DNA of 52,359 nucleotides from an uncultured Alphaproteobacteria bacterium (lineage in GTDB: Bacteria > Pseudomonadota > Alphaproteobacteria > HIMB59). Positions 35,073 through 43,323 of this stretch are shown piece by piece. Where the stretch lies: NCBI GenBank assembly GCA_902509695.1, contig CABWYP010000007.1, positions 1 to 52,359 on the forward strand. The letters are read 5' to 3'. The first letter of the stretch is position 1. Each line of letters starts with the position of its first letter. Below the pieces are notes generated by a model. That model had not been told where the DNA came from, did not search any database, and saw only the letters and a list, made by a program, of their open reading frames with translations. A program made the translations under genes and the position numbers.

Positions 35073-35564
35073 TTATTTTTTTTTTGCTAATTTTTTTTTT
35101 AGGCGCCAACGTAAGTTACTTCTGACTATAAAGCCTACGCAGTTTTTTGAACCACATCTACACGGGTGATCTTCAAAGTAATGCATATCATAACCATAAT
35201 CATAGGACAGTTCCTCACCTTTTTTTATATCCTTAATTGCACTTATCCAAATTTTTCCTCTTATGATATCAGTTTCACAATTAGGATCACAAGAGTGGTT
35301 AATAAACTTTGCTAAATTCCAAGAAACTTTTCCATTGATGTCGTATCTTTCATTTAGAGTAAAAATATATACTGAACCTACGTTACCACTCTTTTTGTTA
35401 GCTTCAATGTGAACATCAGCAATTTTGTCTGATTGAGCTTTGGTAATCTTTAAACCACGATATTCTATTATCTTAGAACCACTTTCTATATCTGTTTTTG
35501 CAAAAAGGCCAGAGGCATGAATCTTTGAATTTTTTTTAATGTAAAGTTTTTGTGATTGACTCAT
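35073..35564 (-). CDS. SET-domain protein-lysine methyltransferase
   Basis: A 163-residue protein that is essentially a bare SET domain plus post-SET. The N-terminal part has KIHASGLFAKTDIESG and EYRGLKIT; the active-site pseudo-knot has FINHSCDPNCET and GEELSYDYGYD. The post-SET zinc motif is CRCGSKNC with the earlier Cys of the SC pair. It ends in a Lys/Arg-rich tail. SET enzymes transfer methyl groups from SAM to lysines. The target here is unknown; bacterial examples modify ribosomal or nucleoid proteins. Convergent with the PiT-like gene, divergent from the rimI-like gene. Confidence 0.9.
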   Translation of the reverse strand: MSQSQKLYIKKNSKIHASGLFAKTDIESGSKIIEYRGLKITKAQSDKIADVHIEANKKSGNVGSVYIFTLNERYDINGKVSWNLAKFINHSCDPNCETDIIRGKIWISAIKDIKKGEELSYDYGYDMHYFEDHPCRCGSKNCVGFIVRSNLRWRLKKKLAKKK

Positions 35565-35648
35565 TTATTTAATAATTAAATTGATTTCGCATCTTGTCAT
35601 AAGAAACTTAAAAGTAAAGATACTACTTATATATGTTATTATTAAGTC

Positions 35649-36128
35649 TTGAACTTTAATTCAACCATATCCAATCCATCCTCTTGGATTAATTCTAACA
35701 AAGAATTATTGGGGCTTAATTGGAGTAGCAATTCTATCTCTGATCACTTTAAAAATAAAAATTGTCGAAATATATTTCTACAAGATAATGATATTCCTAA
35801 AGGAGTTTTATTAGGTCATTTTTTATATGAAGATCAAAGAACCATTGAGTTTGAAATTTTGCATATTGCTATAATTCCAGATTCAAGAAATCAAGGTTTT
35901 GGTTATGAATTATTATTAGAGTTGGAAAAACAGCTAAAAAAACCAATAAAATCAACAAAAATTTTCCTCGAAGTGAATTCTGGAAATAAATTTGCTATTA
36001 AACTTTATGAAAAATTAGGCTATAAAACCTACAATGAAAGAAAAAACTACTATGGGAGCAAGTCTATAAAATCTTCTGTCTCTCAAGACGCAATCTTGTT
36101 TGCCAAATCTCTCAATGCCAACACCTAA
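35649..36128 (+). CDS. rimI: GNAT acetyltransferase, RimI-like
   Basis: A 159-residue GNAT protein with a TTG start. The acetyl-CoA loop is NQGFGYELL (R/QxxGxG/A type), followed by KIFLEVNSGNKFAIKLYEKLGY and a RKNYYGS segment. The LEV-N-A-LYEKLGF-YY pattern is that of RimI, which acetylates the N-terminal alanine of ribosomal protein S18. The position just before miaB with a 14-base overlap is common in alphaproteobacteria. Other GNAT targets cannot be excluded. Confidence 0.8.
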   Translation: MNFNSTISNPSSWINSNKELLGLNWSSNSISDHFKNKNCRNIFLQDNDIPKGVLLGHFLYEDQRTIEFEILHIAIIPDSRNQGFGYELLLELEKQLKKPIKSTKIFLEVNSGNKFAIKLYEKLGYKTYNERKNYYGSKSIKSSVSQDAILFAKSLNANT

Positions 36129-37428
36129 GAATTTTTTTATAAAAACTTTTGGCTGTCAGATGAATGTTTATGATTCTGACAAGATGAAAGATATTTTCAT
36201 TTCTCATAATGTTCAACCAACTGAAGATTATTTGAATGCAGATTTTGTAGTTTTAAATACTTGTCATATCAGAGAAAAGGCTACTGAAAAGACATACTCT
36301 AATTTAGGACGAATTAATAAAAAAGGTAAAAAAAATCAAAAGATTATTGTTGCTGGATGTGTGGCACAGGCTGAAGGTGAATTAATTCAAAAACGCGCTC
36401 CTTATGTTGATCTAGTAATTGGTCCTCAATCTATCCAATCTTTAGATCATTTTCTTGAAAGAAATGATCTTTCTAAAAATTCTGTCACAGAATTTGATGC
36501 GATAGAGAAATTCGATACGCTAAATCAAATTAAAAGAAATCAAAATTCAAAATCAGCGTTTGTGACTATCCAAGAAGGTTGTGATAAATTTTGCCACTTC
36601 TGTGTTGTTCCTTATACTAGAGGATCTGAATATTCTCGAACAGTTTATGAAATAGAAGATGAAGTAAAGTCACTAGTTGACTTAGGGGTAGTAGAATTTA
36701 CTTTGTTAGGACAAAATGTAAATGCTTTTCATGGTAATGATGCATCAGGACAATCACACAGCTTAGCCTCCTTAATCAATGCTGTTTCTGAAATCAATGG
36801 CGTTGAGAGAATTACGTATTCTACCAGTCACCCTGTAAATATGACGGATGATTTAATTCAACTCCATGGCACCAATCATAAATTAATGCCTTTTCTCCAT
36901 CTCCCTGTTCAATCGGGGTCCAATAAAATTTTAAAACTTATGAATAGAAAACACTCCCGAGACTTTTATTTTGACATCATCGAAAAAGTTAGAAAAGCCA
37001 AGCCTGATATTGCTTTATCGTCTGATTTTATTATTGGTTTTCCTGGTGAGACGCAAAAAGATTTTGAAGATACACTTGATCTAATTAGACGTATTAAATA
37101 CATGAATTCATATTCTTTTAAATATAGTCCTCGTCCAGGAACGCCCGCTGCAAATAAAGAGGAAATTAATAAAGATATTCTTGATGAAAGGCTTGCTATA
37201 ATACAAGAGCTTTTGGACGAGCAACAAATGGAATACAACAGAAATTTTATTACCAAAACTGTCAAAGTCCTAATTGATGGTGCTGGTAAACTTAACGGAC
37301 AGATAAAAGGAAAATCGGAGTTTAACCAAAGTGTTGCTCTTGAAGGAGAAGAAAATTATATCGGTCAAATTATTCCTGTTCAAATTAAAGATGTTAAAAT
37401 GCATTCACTTATTGGTGTAAGAGCTTAA
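36115..37428 (+). CDS. miaB: tRNA-2-methylthio-N6-isopentenyladenosine synthase
   Basis: Radical-SAM methylthiotransferase acting on i6A37 of tRNA. From the ATG at 36115 it is 437 residues; a TTG extension to 36100 is less likely. The N-terminal UPF0004 domain has three Fe-S cysteines (FGCQMN, NTCHIR, AGCVAQ). The radical-SAM CxxxCxxC is in GCDKFCHFCVVPYTRG. A TRAM domain closes the chain. Overlaps rimI by 14 bases and phoH by one base (TAATG). Confidence 0.97.
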   Translation: MPTPKNFFIKTFGCQMNVYDSDKMKDIFISHNVQPTEDYLNADFVVLNTCHIREKATEKTYSNLGRINKKGKKNQKIIVAGCVAQAEGELIQKRAPYVDLVIGPQSIQSLDHFLERNDLSKNSVTEFDAIEKFDTLNQIKRNQNSKSAFVTIQEGCDKFCHFCVVPYTRGSEYSRTVYEIEDEVKSLVDLGVVEFTLLGQNVNAFHGNDASGQSHSLASLINAVSEINGVERITYSTSHPVNMTDDLIQLHGTNHKLMPFLHLPVQSGSNKILKLMNRKHSRDFYFDIIEKVRKAKPDIALSSDFIIGFPGETQKDFEDTLDLIRRIKYMNSYSFKYSPRPGTPAANKEEINKDILDERLAIIQELLDEQQMEYNRNFITKTVKVLIDGAGKLNGQIKGKSEFNQSVALEGEENYIGQIIPVQIKDVKMHSLIGVRA

Positions 37429-38384
37429 TGGCCACAGCTAATATTTCTTCCCATCAAAAACAATTAGAGTTTGATGATAATCAATTTCTATCAAGCTTAT
37501 TTGGGTACCATGATAAAAACTTAAAAGTTTTAGAGGATAAATTTAAGGTAAAGCTTTATACCCGAGGAAACTTTCTCTCTATTAAAGGAAGTAGAGATCC
37601 TGTTGAAAAAGCCTATTATGTTATCCAAGGCCTATATGTGAAATTAAAAAATAAAGATATCTCAGCTGAAGAAATTGAAAATAATATAGATTTAGCTAAA
37701 CCTGCTTATATTAAAGAACAAATTGAACAAGATCAGAAATATCAAATCACTACAAAATTAAAAACAATTTATCCTAAAACAAAGAATCAAGAACTTTTCT
37801 TAAAACTGATGAAATCGAAGGATATTGTGTTCGCTGTTGGACCCGCCGGTACCGGTAAAACCTATTTAGCTGTGGCATATGCGGTTAGTCTTTTTGCTGA
37901 GGGTAAAATAAACAGATTAATTTTATCAAGACCAGCAGTAGAAGCAGGTGAGAGACTTGGATTCCTTCCTGGTGACATGAAAGAAAAAATAGATCCTTAT
38001 TTACGACCTCTTTATGATGCACTCTATGAAATGATGCCGGGGGAAGAAATAGACCGAAAAATGGTTAATAATTTAATTGAAATAGCACCTTTAGCTTTTA
38101 TGAGAGGTAGAACACTTAATAAGTCATTTATTATATTAGATGAAGCTCAAAATACTTTGTCTACACAAATGAAAATGTTTTTAACACGATTAGGCCAAAA
38201 CTCCAAAATGGTAATCACAGGTGACTTAAGTCAAAAAGATTTACCTGATAATGCTAAAAGTGGTATGCAGGATGCAATGGAAAAACTAGAAAAGGTTAAT
38301 GATATTGGTTTTGTTCATCTAAACAGTAGTGATGTTTGCCGTCATACTTTGGTTGAAAAAATTATAAATGCATACGATAAATAA
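37428..38384 (+). CDS. phoH: PhoH-family ATPase
   Basis: A 318-residue PhoH-like protein (PhoL type). The N-terminal KH-like region is about 30-75, then the ATPase with Walker A GPAGTGKTYL and Walker B FIILDEAQNT, plus SRPAVEAGERLGFLPG and MKMFLTRLG. Thought to work in RNA handling, commonly linked with YbeY, as here. Starts by sharing one base with the miaB stop and ends 2 bases before ybeY. Confidence 0.95.
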   Translation: MATANISSHQKQLEFDDNQFLSSLFGYHDKNLKVLEDKFKVKLYTRGNFLSIKGSRDPVEKAYYVIQGLYVKLKNKDISAEEIENNIDLAKPAYIKEQIEQDQKYQITTKLKTIYPKTKNQELFLKLMKSKDIVFAVGPAGTGKTYLAVAYAVSLFAEGKINRLILSRPAVEAGERLGFLPGDMKEKIDPYLRPLYDALYEMMPGEEIDRKMVNNLIEIAPLAFMRGRTLNKSFIILDEAQNTLSTQMKMFLTRLGQNSKMVITGDLSQKDLPDNAKSGMQDAMEKLEKVNDIGFVHLNSSDVCRHTLVEKIINAYDK

Positions 38385-38386
38385 AT

Positions 38387-38836
38387 TTGAAAATTAAAAA
38401 CAAAAAATTTGTAATTGAATTCATTGGAAATAACCATCTTAAAGAATTCTTAAAAATCTCCAAAGGAAGACTTAAAAAATTATCTGAGTATTTTCAAACA
38501 CTTCATCTTAATGAAAATCAAACATTAATAACAATTAAAATTGTATCTAATGATGAAATAAAATTTCTTAACAAAGAATTTAGAAAAAAAAATAAGATTA
38601 CTGATGTATTATCTTTTCCAGATGAGATTGCTTCAGGAGATATTGCAATAGCTGATAGTTATATTACTAATAAAAATAATACAATTAATTCTCAGAACTT
38701 TTTTATGTTAGTTGGACATGGGCTTCTTCACTTATTTGGTTATTCACACTACGATAAGCAATCAAGAGAAAATATGAGATTTTTAGAAAACATGTTAATG
38801 CATTTATTAGGATTAAAAAAAATTCATGAAGATTAA
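38387..38836 (+). CDS. ybeY: endoribonuclease/rRNA maturation factor YbeY
   Basis: Metal-dependent RNase-like factor for 16S rRNA maturation and ribosome quality control. 149 residues, TTG start. The zinc site is HGLLHLFGYSH, with three histidines, followed by SRENMRFLE. The preceding KITDVLSFPD is also diagnostic. Overlaps the corC gene by 11 bases. Confidence 0.95.
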   Translation: MKIKNKKFVIEFIGNNHLKEFLKISKGRLKKLSEYFQTLHLNENQTLITIKIVSNDEIKFLNKEFRKKNKITDVLSFPDEIASGDIAIADSYITNKNNTINSQNFFMLVGHGLLHLFGYSHYDKQSRENMRFLENMLMHLLGLKKIHED

Positions 38837-39653
38837 AAAAAATATAGCAATTAAACTTATTAAAGATTTAATTCAAGATGATAAATTTAAAAAACAAATA
38901 ATTGATTTAATATCTTCCAATTCAGATAGCTCTGGAATTGCTAAAAATGAAGAAAAAAAGATTTTTAATAATCTTTTAAAGGTTCATAAAAAAACAGTTG
39001 ATGATGTGATGATACCACGTGGTGAAATAATATATATTGATCAAAAAATTGATAAAAATAACCTTATCAAACTAATAAATAAAGAAGCACACTCTAGAAT
39101 GCCCGTTGTTAAAGACGATTTAGAAAATTGCTTAGGAATGGTACATATCAAAGATATCTTTAAGAAAATCAACAATAAATCACTCAATATAAAAAGTCTT
39201 TTAAGAGAGGTAATTTTTATCCCTTCTGCAACTCCGGTATTTAATCTTTTGCAGAAAATGAAAAAACAAAATATTCATTTAGCTATAGTTATGGACGAAT
39301 TTAATAGTGTAGCAGGCTTAGTAACCATTGAAGATCTTGTTGAAGAAATCGTTGGTGAAATTGAAGATGAGCATGACTCAGAAGAAGCCCCCTTATACCG
39401 TCAAAATAACAAAAACTTGATCATGGATGCAGCAATGTTAGTTGATGACTTTGAAAGAGAATTTGATGTTAATATTCCTGAAGAGTTAAAAGAAGATGTA
39501 GGAACAATTGGTGGTATCATTTTTAATCTAGCTGGAAGAGTCCCTAAAAGAAAAGAAAAATTTAATATTAATAAAAAATTATCTTTCACCATCCATAAAG
39601 TTTCTTCGAGAAAAATTCTAGAAGTAGTTGTACACGGCGTAAAACCTCAGTAG
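38826..39653 (+). CDS. corC: CorC/HlyC-type CBS-domain protein
   Basis: A 275-residue soluble protein with paired CBS domains (first around VDDVMIPRGEI to HSRMPVVKDD, second around FNLLQKMKKQNIHLAIVMDEF and GLVTIEDLVEEIVGEIEDE). A CorC_HlyC domain follows. In this ybeY-corC-lnt order, CorC is linked to Mg/Co efflux or membrane maintenance; its precise role is unsettled in the literature. The ATG lies inside ybeY. Confidence 0.92.
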   Translation: MKIKKNIAIKLIKDLIQDDKFKKQIIDLISSNSDSSGIAKNEEKKIFNNLLKVHKKTVDDVMIPRGEIIYIDQKIDKNNLIKLINKEAHSRMPVVKDDLENCLGMVHIKDIFKKINNKSLNIKSLLREVIFIPSATPVFNLLQKMKKQNIHLAIVMDEFNSVAGLVTIEDLVEEIVGEIEDEHDSEEAPLYRQNNKNLIMDAAMLVDDFEREFDVNIPEELKEDVGTIGGIIFNLAGRVPKRKEKFNINKKLSFTIHKVSSRKILEVVVHGVKPQ

Positions 39654-39654
39654 T

Positions 39655-41133
39655 TTGAGTTTCATACTTCAAAGACCTTTCCTTTTAGTTTTTGTAAGTG
39701 CAATTTTAATTTTGTTTTCTTTGCCGCCCTTTAGCATATCTATCTTTTACTGGTTTGGTCTTGGTTTATTTTTTTTCTGTTTAGTTACTAAGACTGTTTT
39801 AACTAAAAGGAGTATTTTTTTATTTTTTTTCATAGTTCAGTTTATTAGTTTAAGTTGGATTATCCAATCATTTTACTCAGGTGGATTTTTTTATTTGATA
39901 TTAGGTATTATTTTAATTTTTTCTCTAGCCTCTTTTATTTCCTTTTTAAATTTTTCTATAGTTATTTTCATATTTAAGATTTTTAAATCTTCAGATCTTA
40001 AATTTTTTTTACTTCCTCTAAGCCTAAGTGTAATAGAATTATTGAAAGAATTTCTTTTAGGTGGATTTCCTTGGAATCCAGTTGCTATTATTTATTATAA
40101 AAATATATGGGTTTTAAAATCTCTTCCCATTGTTGGTGTTTATGGTTTAGGAGTAATTATTCATCTAATATTAGGTTTTTACTTATACGCAATAATTAAA
40201 CAAAGAAAAATTTTTAGTTACGTCATAGTTCTTATGGTTTCTCTCTTATTTTTATTCAGTTTCTTTGACAAGGAAACCGTAGAAAATAATAATGATGAAA
40301 CGCTGAACATTATATTAATTCAACCTAACATATATGAGTCTTTGACAGAATTTGATGTCTTGGATAATCTTGATAAATATGAAAAATTAACACAAAAAGC
40401 TATTAGTCAAAATCTTAACATAGATTTAATTATATGGCCGGAAGGCTCTTTACCCATTGATCTAAATAATAGGAAGGGGCTTTTAAATAGAATAGGGAGT
40501 CTTTTAGATGAAGGCCAATTCATGATAGTAGGCTCAAGTGCAATTGAAAATAACCAATTATTTAATCGATTATTTCTCATAGACCATAAAGGTAGAATTA
40601 ATCAATACTATGACAAACAAAAACTTGTCTTGTTTGGTGAATACGTTCCTTGGGTAAATCCATTACTCAGCCAATTTTTAAATTTAGGAATGAATTACAT
40701 TCCAGGAAAAAATCAATCACTTTTAAATTTACCTAAAAATGTTAAGGCCGTACCTATGATTTGCTTTGAATCTATTTTTAACTACAAGCGTATTAATAAA
40801 AATATTTGTCAGTCTGATTTGGTTATACAAATATCTAATGACTCCTGGTTTGGTAAATGGTACGGTCCGCATCAACATCTAGCAAATTCATTATTACGAA
40901 GTGTTGAGTTCAAAAAAACATTAGTAAGATCGACACCCTCTGGAATTTCAGCTATTATTGACAAACAAGGTAATATTAACAAAAGTATTATAAATGATAA
41001 AAAAGACTTTCTTTACTATAGTTATCCTATCAATAAATCTCTCACACCATGTTCATCAAAATTAAATTTTATAATATTTCTTATGGTGACAATTTTTGGA
41101 GTTAGTTTTTTCTATGTTCGAATCAAAAAATAA
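39655..41133 (+). CDS. lnt: apolipoprotein N-acyltransferase
   Basis: Adds the third acyl chain to lipoproteins in the inner membrane. 492 residues, TTG start one base after the corC stop. About six to seven spans come first, then the periplasmic nitrilase-like domain with the catalytic triad E263 (IWPEGS), K321 (DKQKLVLFGEY) and C370 (MICFESIF). A final membrane span lies at the C-terminus. Length and topology are standard. Its clients include the tiny lipoproteins encoded at 50186-50466. Confidence 0.95.
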   Translation: MSFILQRPFLLVFVSAILILFSLPPFSISIFYWFGLGLFFFCLVTKTVLTKRSIFLFFFIVQFISLSWIIQSFYSGGFFYLILGIILIFSLASFISFLNFSIVIFIFKIFKSSDLKFFLLPLSLSVIELLKEFLLGGFPWNPVAIIYYKNIWVLKSLPIVGVYGLGVIIHLILGFYLYAIIKQRKIFSYVIVLMVSLLFLFSFFDKETVENNNDETLNIILIQPNIYESLTEFDVLDNLDKYEKLTQKAISQNLNIDLIIWPEGSLPIDLNNRKGLLNRIGSLLDEGQFMIVGSSAIENNQLFNRLFLIDHKGRINQYYDKQKLVLFGEYVPWVNPLLSQFLNLGMNYIPGKNQSLLNLPKNVKAVPMICFESIFNYKRINKNICQSDLVIQISNDSWFGKWYGPHQHLANSLLRSVEFKKTLVRSTPSGISAIIDKQGNINKSIINDKKDFLYYSYPINKSLTPCSSKLNFIIFLMVTIFGVSFFYVRIKK

Positions 41134-41758
41134 ATATTTTGGTAGAAAAAAAGGTAAATCATTTGTTCGATTAAAACGATTTCAAGATGAGTTAAAACAG
41201 CCAACAAATGCTATTTTTAAAAGAATAAAAATACCCCGTGTACTAGAAATAGGTATTGGTGATGGTGAAAAAATTAGTAAAGATGCCAAAGATCATCCAA
41301 ATACAAATTTCATAGGATGTGATATTTTCGCTGATGGTGTTTTGAGAGCAATAAGAAACTCTTTAGAGAATAATTTAAAAAATTTATTGGTTTTTCATTC
41401 AAATATTCAAGAAATTCTTCCTTCTGTGCCCAATAATTATTTTCATGGTATCAGAGTTTTTTTTCCTGATCCTTGGCCTAAAGCAAGACATAAAAAAAGA
41501 AGAACATTTAACATTTCACTTGTGGGGGAATTATCTGAAAAACTAAAAAAGAATGGTTTTATTCATTTTGCGACTGATCACTCAGACTATTTTCTAGATG
41601 CCCTGATTTTAATGAAGGAATCAAATTACAGAATGGATAATATTGGTCCAGATTCATGGAAATATAATGAATACAATGCTTTAAATACAAAGTTTGAGAA
41701 AAAAGCCTTAGACAAAAATCATAAATTATTCTATTTTAGCGTTCTTAAAAATTATTAA
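41114..41758 (+). CDS. trmB: tRNA (guanine-46-N7)-methyltransferase
   Basis: SAM-dependent methylation of G46 in the tRNA variable loop. From ATG 41114, 214 residues. N-terminal YFGRKKGKSFV, SAM-binding EIGIGDGE, GCDIFADGVLRA, the TrmB hallmark FFPDPWPKARHKKRR and C-terminal ATDHSDYF. It overlaps the end of lnt by 20 bases. Last gene before a terminator. Confidence 0.95.
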   Translation: MFESKNKYFGRKKGKSFVRLKRFQDELKQPTNAIFKRIKIPRVLEIGIGDGEKISKDAKDHPNTNFIGCDIFADGVLRAIRNSLENNLKNLLVFHSNIQEILPSVPNNYFHGIRVFFPDPWPKARHKKRRTFNISLVGELSEKLKKNGFIHFATDHSDYFLDALILMKESNYRMDNIGPDSWKYNEYNALNTKFEKKALDKNHKLFYFSVLKNY

Positions 41759-41770
41759 CCAACAAGGAGG

Positions 41771-41796
41771 AGGTGGGTTATCCCGCCTTTTTTTTT
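41771..41796 (+). terminator. intrinsic terminator between trmB and nusA
   Basis: AGGTGGG (41771-41777) pairs with CCCGCCT (41782-41788; one T-G wobble) around a TTAT loop and is followed by nine T. It ends 14 bases before the nusA ATG. This leaves almost no room for a separate nusA promoter, so it may act as an attenuator for the nusA operon. Confidence 0.85.
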
Positions 41797-41810
41797 AACT
41801 AGAAAAGATA

Positions 41811-43313
41811 ATGCTAAATAACACAGAAATTTTAAAAGTTGCAGAAGTTGTCTCTCAAGAGAAAGGCATCGATCAAGACATAGTAATGGAGGCTCTAGAG
41901 GAGTCTTTTGAAATAATTGGAAAATCAAAATATGGAATGGACAATAATATCAAAGCTGTTATCGACCGTTTCACCGGTAATATTTCTTTATCGCATATCA
42001 AAGACGTTGTAGAGACTATAGATCCTGTCCTCCAGGCAAATCAAATACTTTTAGATCACGCAAAAAAGTATGATGAAAATATAGAGGTAGGAAAACAAGT
42101 TCATATCCCACTACCATCAGTTAATTTTGGAAGAGTAACAGCTAACATGGCACGTCAAGTAATTTACTCACGTGTTCGTGAAGCTGAAAAAAGAAGACAG
42201 TTTAATGATTTTAAAGATCGGGTTGGTGAAGTTTTATCAGGTATAGTTAAAAGAATAGAATTTAACAACATTATTGTCGACTTGGGAAAAGCTGAGGGTT
42301 TTCTTCGTAAAGACGAATTAATTCCAAGAGAAAATTTCAAAACTGGTGATCGCATAAGAGCTTATTTTTTTGATATCAAAGAAGAAGCAAAAGGACATCA
42401 AATTTTTCTCTCAAGAACTCATCCACAATTTATGGCAAAACTTTTTGTTCAAGAGGTTCCTGAAATTTATGAAGGTCAAATTGAAATTTTATCTGTTGCA
42501 AGAGACCCAGGCAGTAGAGGTAAGATAACAGTTAGAGCTAACGATAAATCTATTGATCCGGTTGGTGCTTGTGTTGGAATGAGAGGTTCTAGAGTTCAAG
42601 CTATTGTTAATGAACTTCAAGGTGAAAAAATTGATATTGTAAATTGGTCTGAACTTAAATCGCTTTACGTTCAAAGAGCAATTGCTCCTGCTCAAGTTGC
42701 TAAAGTTAACGAATTTGATGACTCTAAGAGAGTTGAAATAGTTCTTCCAGAAGATCAATTAAGTATCGCAATTGGTAGAAGGGGTCAAAATGTTAAACTG
42801 GCCTCCATTTTAACTGGTTTAGAGATTGATATATTAACTGAGAAAGAAGATGCTGATAGAAGGCAAGAAGAGTTTAAGAAGGTAACAAGTCTTTTTGCAG
42901 AAAAGTTAGATTTAGAAGATATGATCGCACAGCTCTTAGCCGTAGAGGGTTATAACAGTATTGAAAAAATTGCTAATGCTACGGTCAATGACATTGAAAA
43001 GATTGAAGGGTTTGATAGTGAACTTGCTGCTGAAATTTATGCTCGTGCATCACAGTTTATGGAAAATGAAAAAGCAGAGTTAGAAAAACTTATTCAAGAT
43101 TCAAGCCTTGATAATTACCTAAAAAATGTCAATGAATTTGATAATAAAATGCTTTCTACTCTTATTGACAACAAGATTCTTACTAGACAAGATTTGGCAG
43201 ATCTTGCTACAGATGAACTTGTAGGTAAAGAGGGTATTCTTGAAAAGAGAATAGAGAAAACTGTTGCTGAAAAAATCATTATGGACGCCAGGGAAATATT
43301 TCTTAATAACTAA
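41811..43313 (+). CDS. nusA: transcription termination/antitermination factor NusA
   Basis: RNA-polymerase-associated factor controlling pausing, termination and antitermination. The 500-residue protein has an N-terminal RNAP-binding domain to about 125. The S1 domain follows (around VGEVLSGIVKRIEFNNIIVD), then KH domains with GACVGMRGSRVQAI and IAIGRRGQNVKLA. A C-terminal alpha-helical repeat region runs from about 360. First gene of the nusA-infB-rbfA-truB-rpsO-pnp series; the usual preceding rimP is missing. Confidence 0.96.
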   Translation: MLNNTEILKVAEVVSQEKGIDQDIVMEALEESFEIIGKSKYGMDNNIKAVIDRFTGNISLSHIKDVVETIDPVLQANQILLDHAKKYDENIEVGKQVHIPLPSVNFGRVTANMARQVIYSRVREAEKRRQFNDFKDRVGEVLSGIVKRIEFNNIIVDLGKAEGFLRKDELIPRENFKTGDRIRAYFFDIKEEAKGHQIFLSRTHPQFMAKLFVQEVPEIYEGQIEILSVARDPGSRGKITVRANDKSIDPVGACVGMRGSRVQAIVNELQGEKIDIVNWSELKSLYVQRAIAPAQVAKVNEFDDSKRVEIVLPEDQLSIAIGRRGQNVKLASILTGLEIDILTEKEDADRRQEEFKKVTSLFAEKLDLEDMIAQLLAVEGYNSIEKIANATVNDIEKIEGFDSELAAEIYARASQFMENEKAELEKLIQDSSLDNYLKNVNEFDNKMLSTLIDNKILTRQDLADLATDELVGKEGILEKRIEKTVAEKIIMDAREIFLNN

Positions 43314-43323
43314 GAATTAATAA

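Noticed and set aside
41773-41802. Nine-codon leader peptide (GTG GGT TAT ... TAG) running through the terminator before nusA
   Set aside because: The purine-rich SD-like stretch is only 2-3 bases from the GTG and the reading frame is just the hairpin and T-run; most likely chance.
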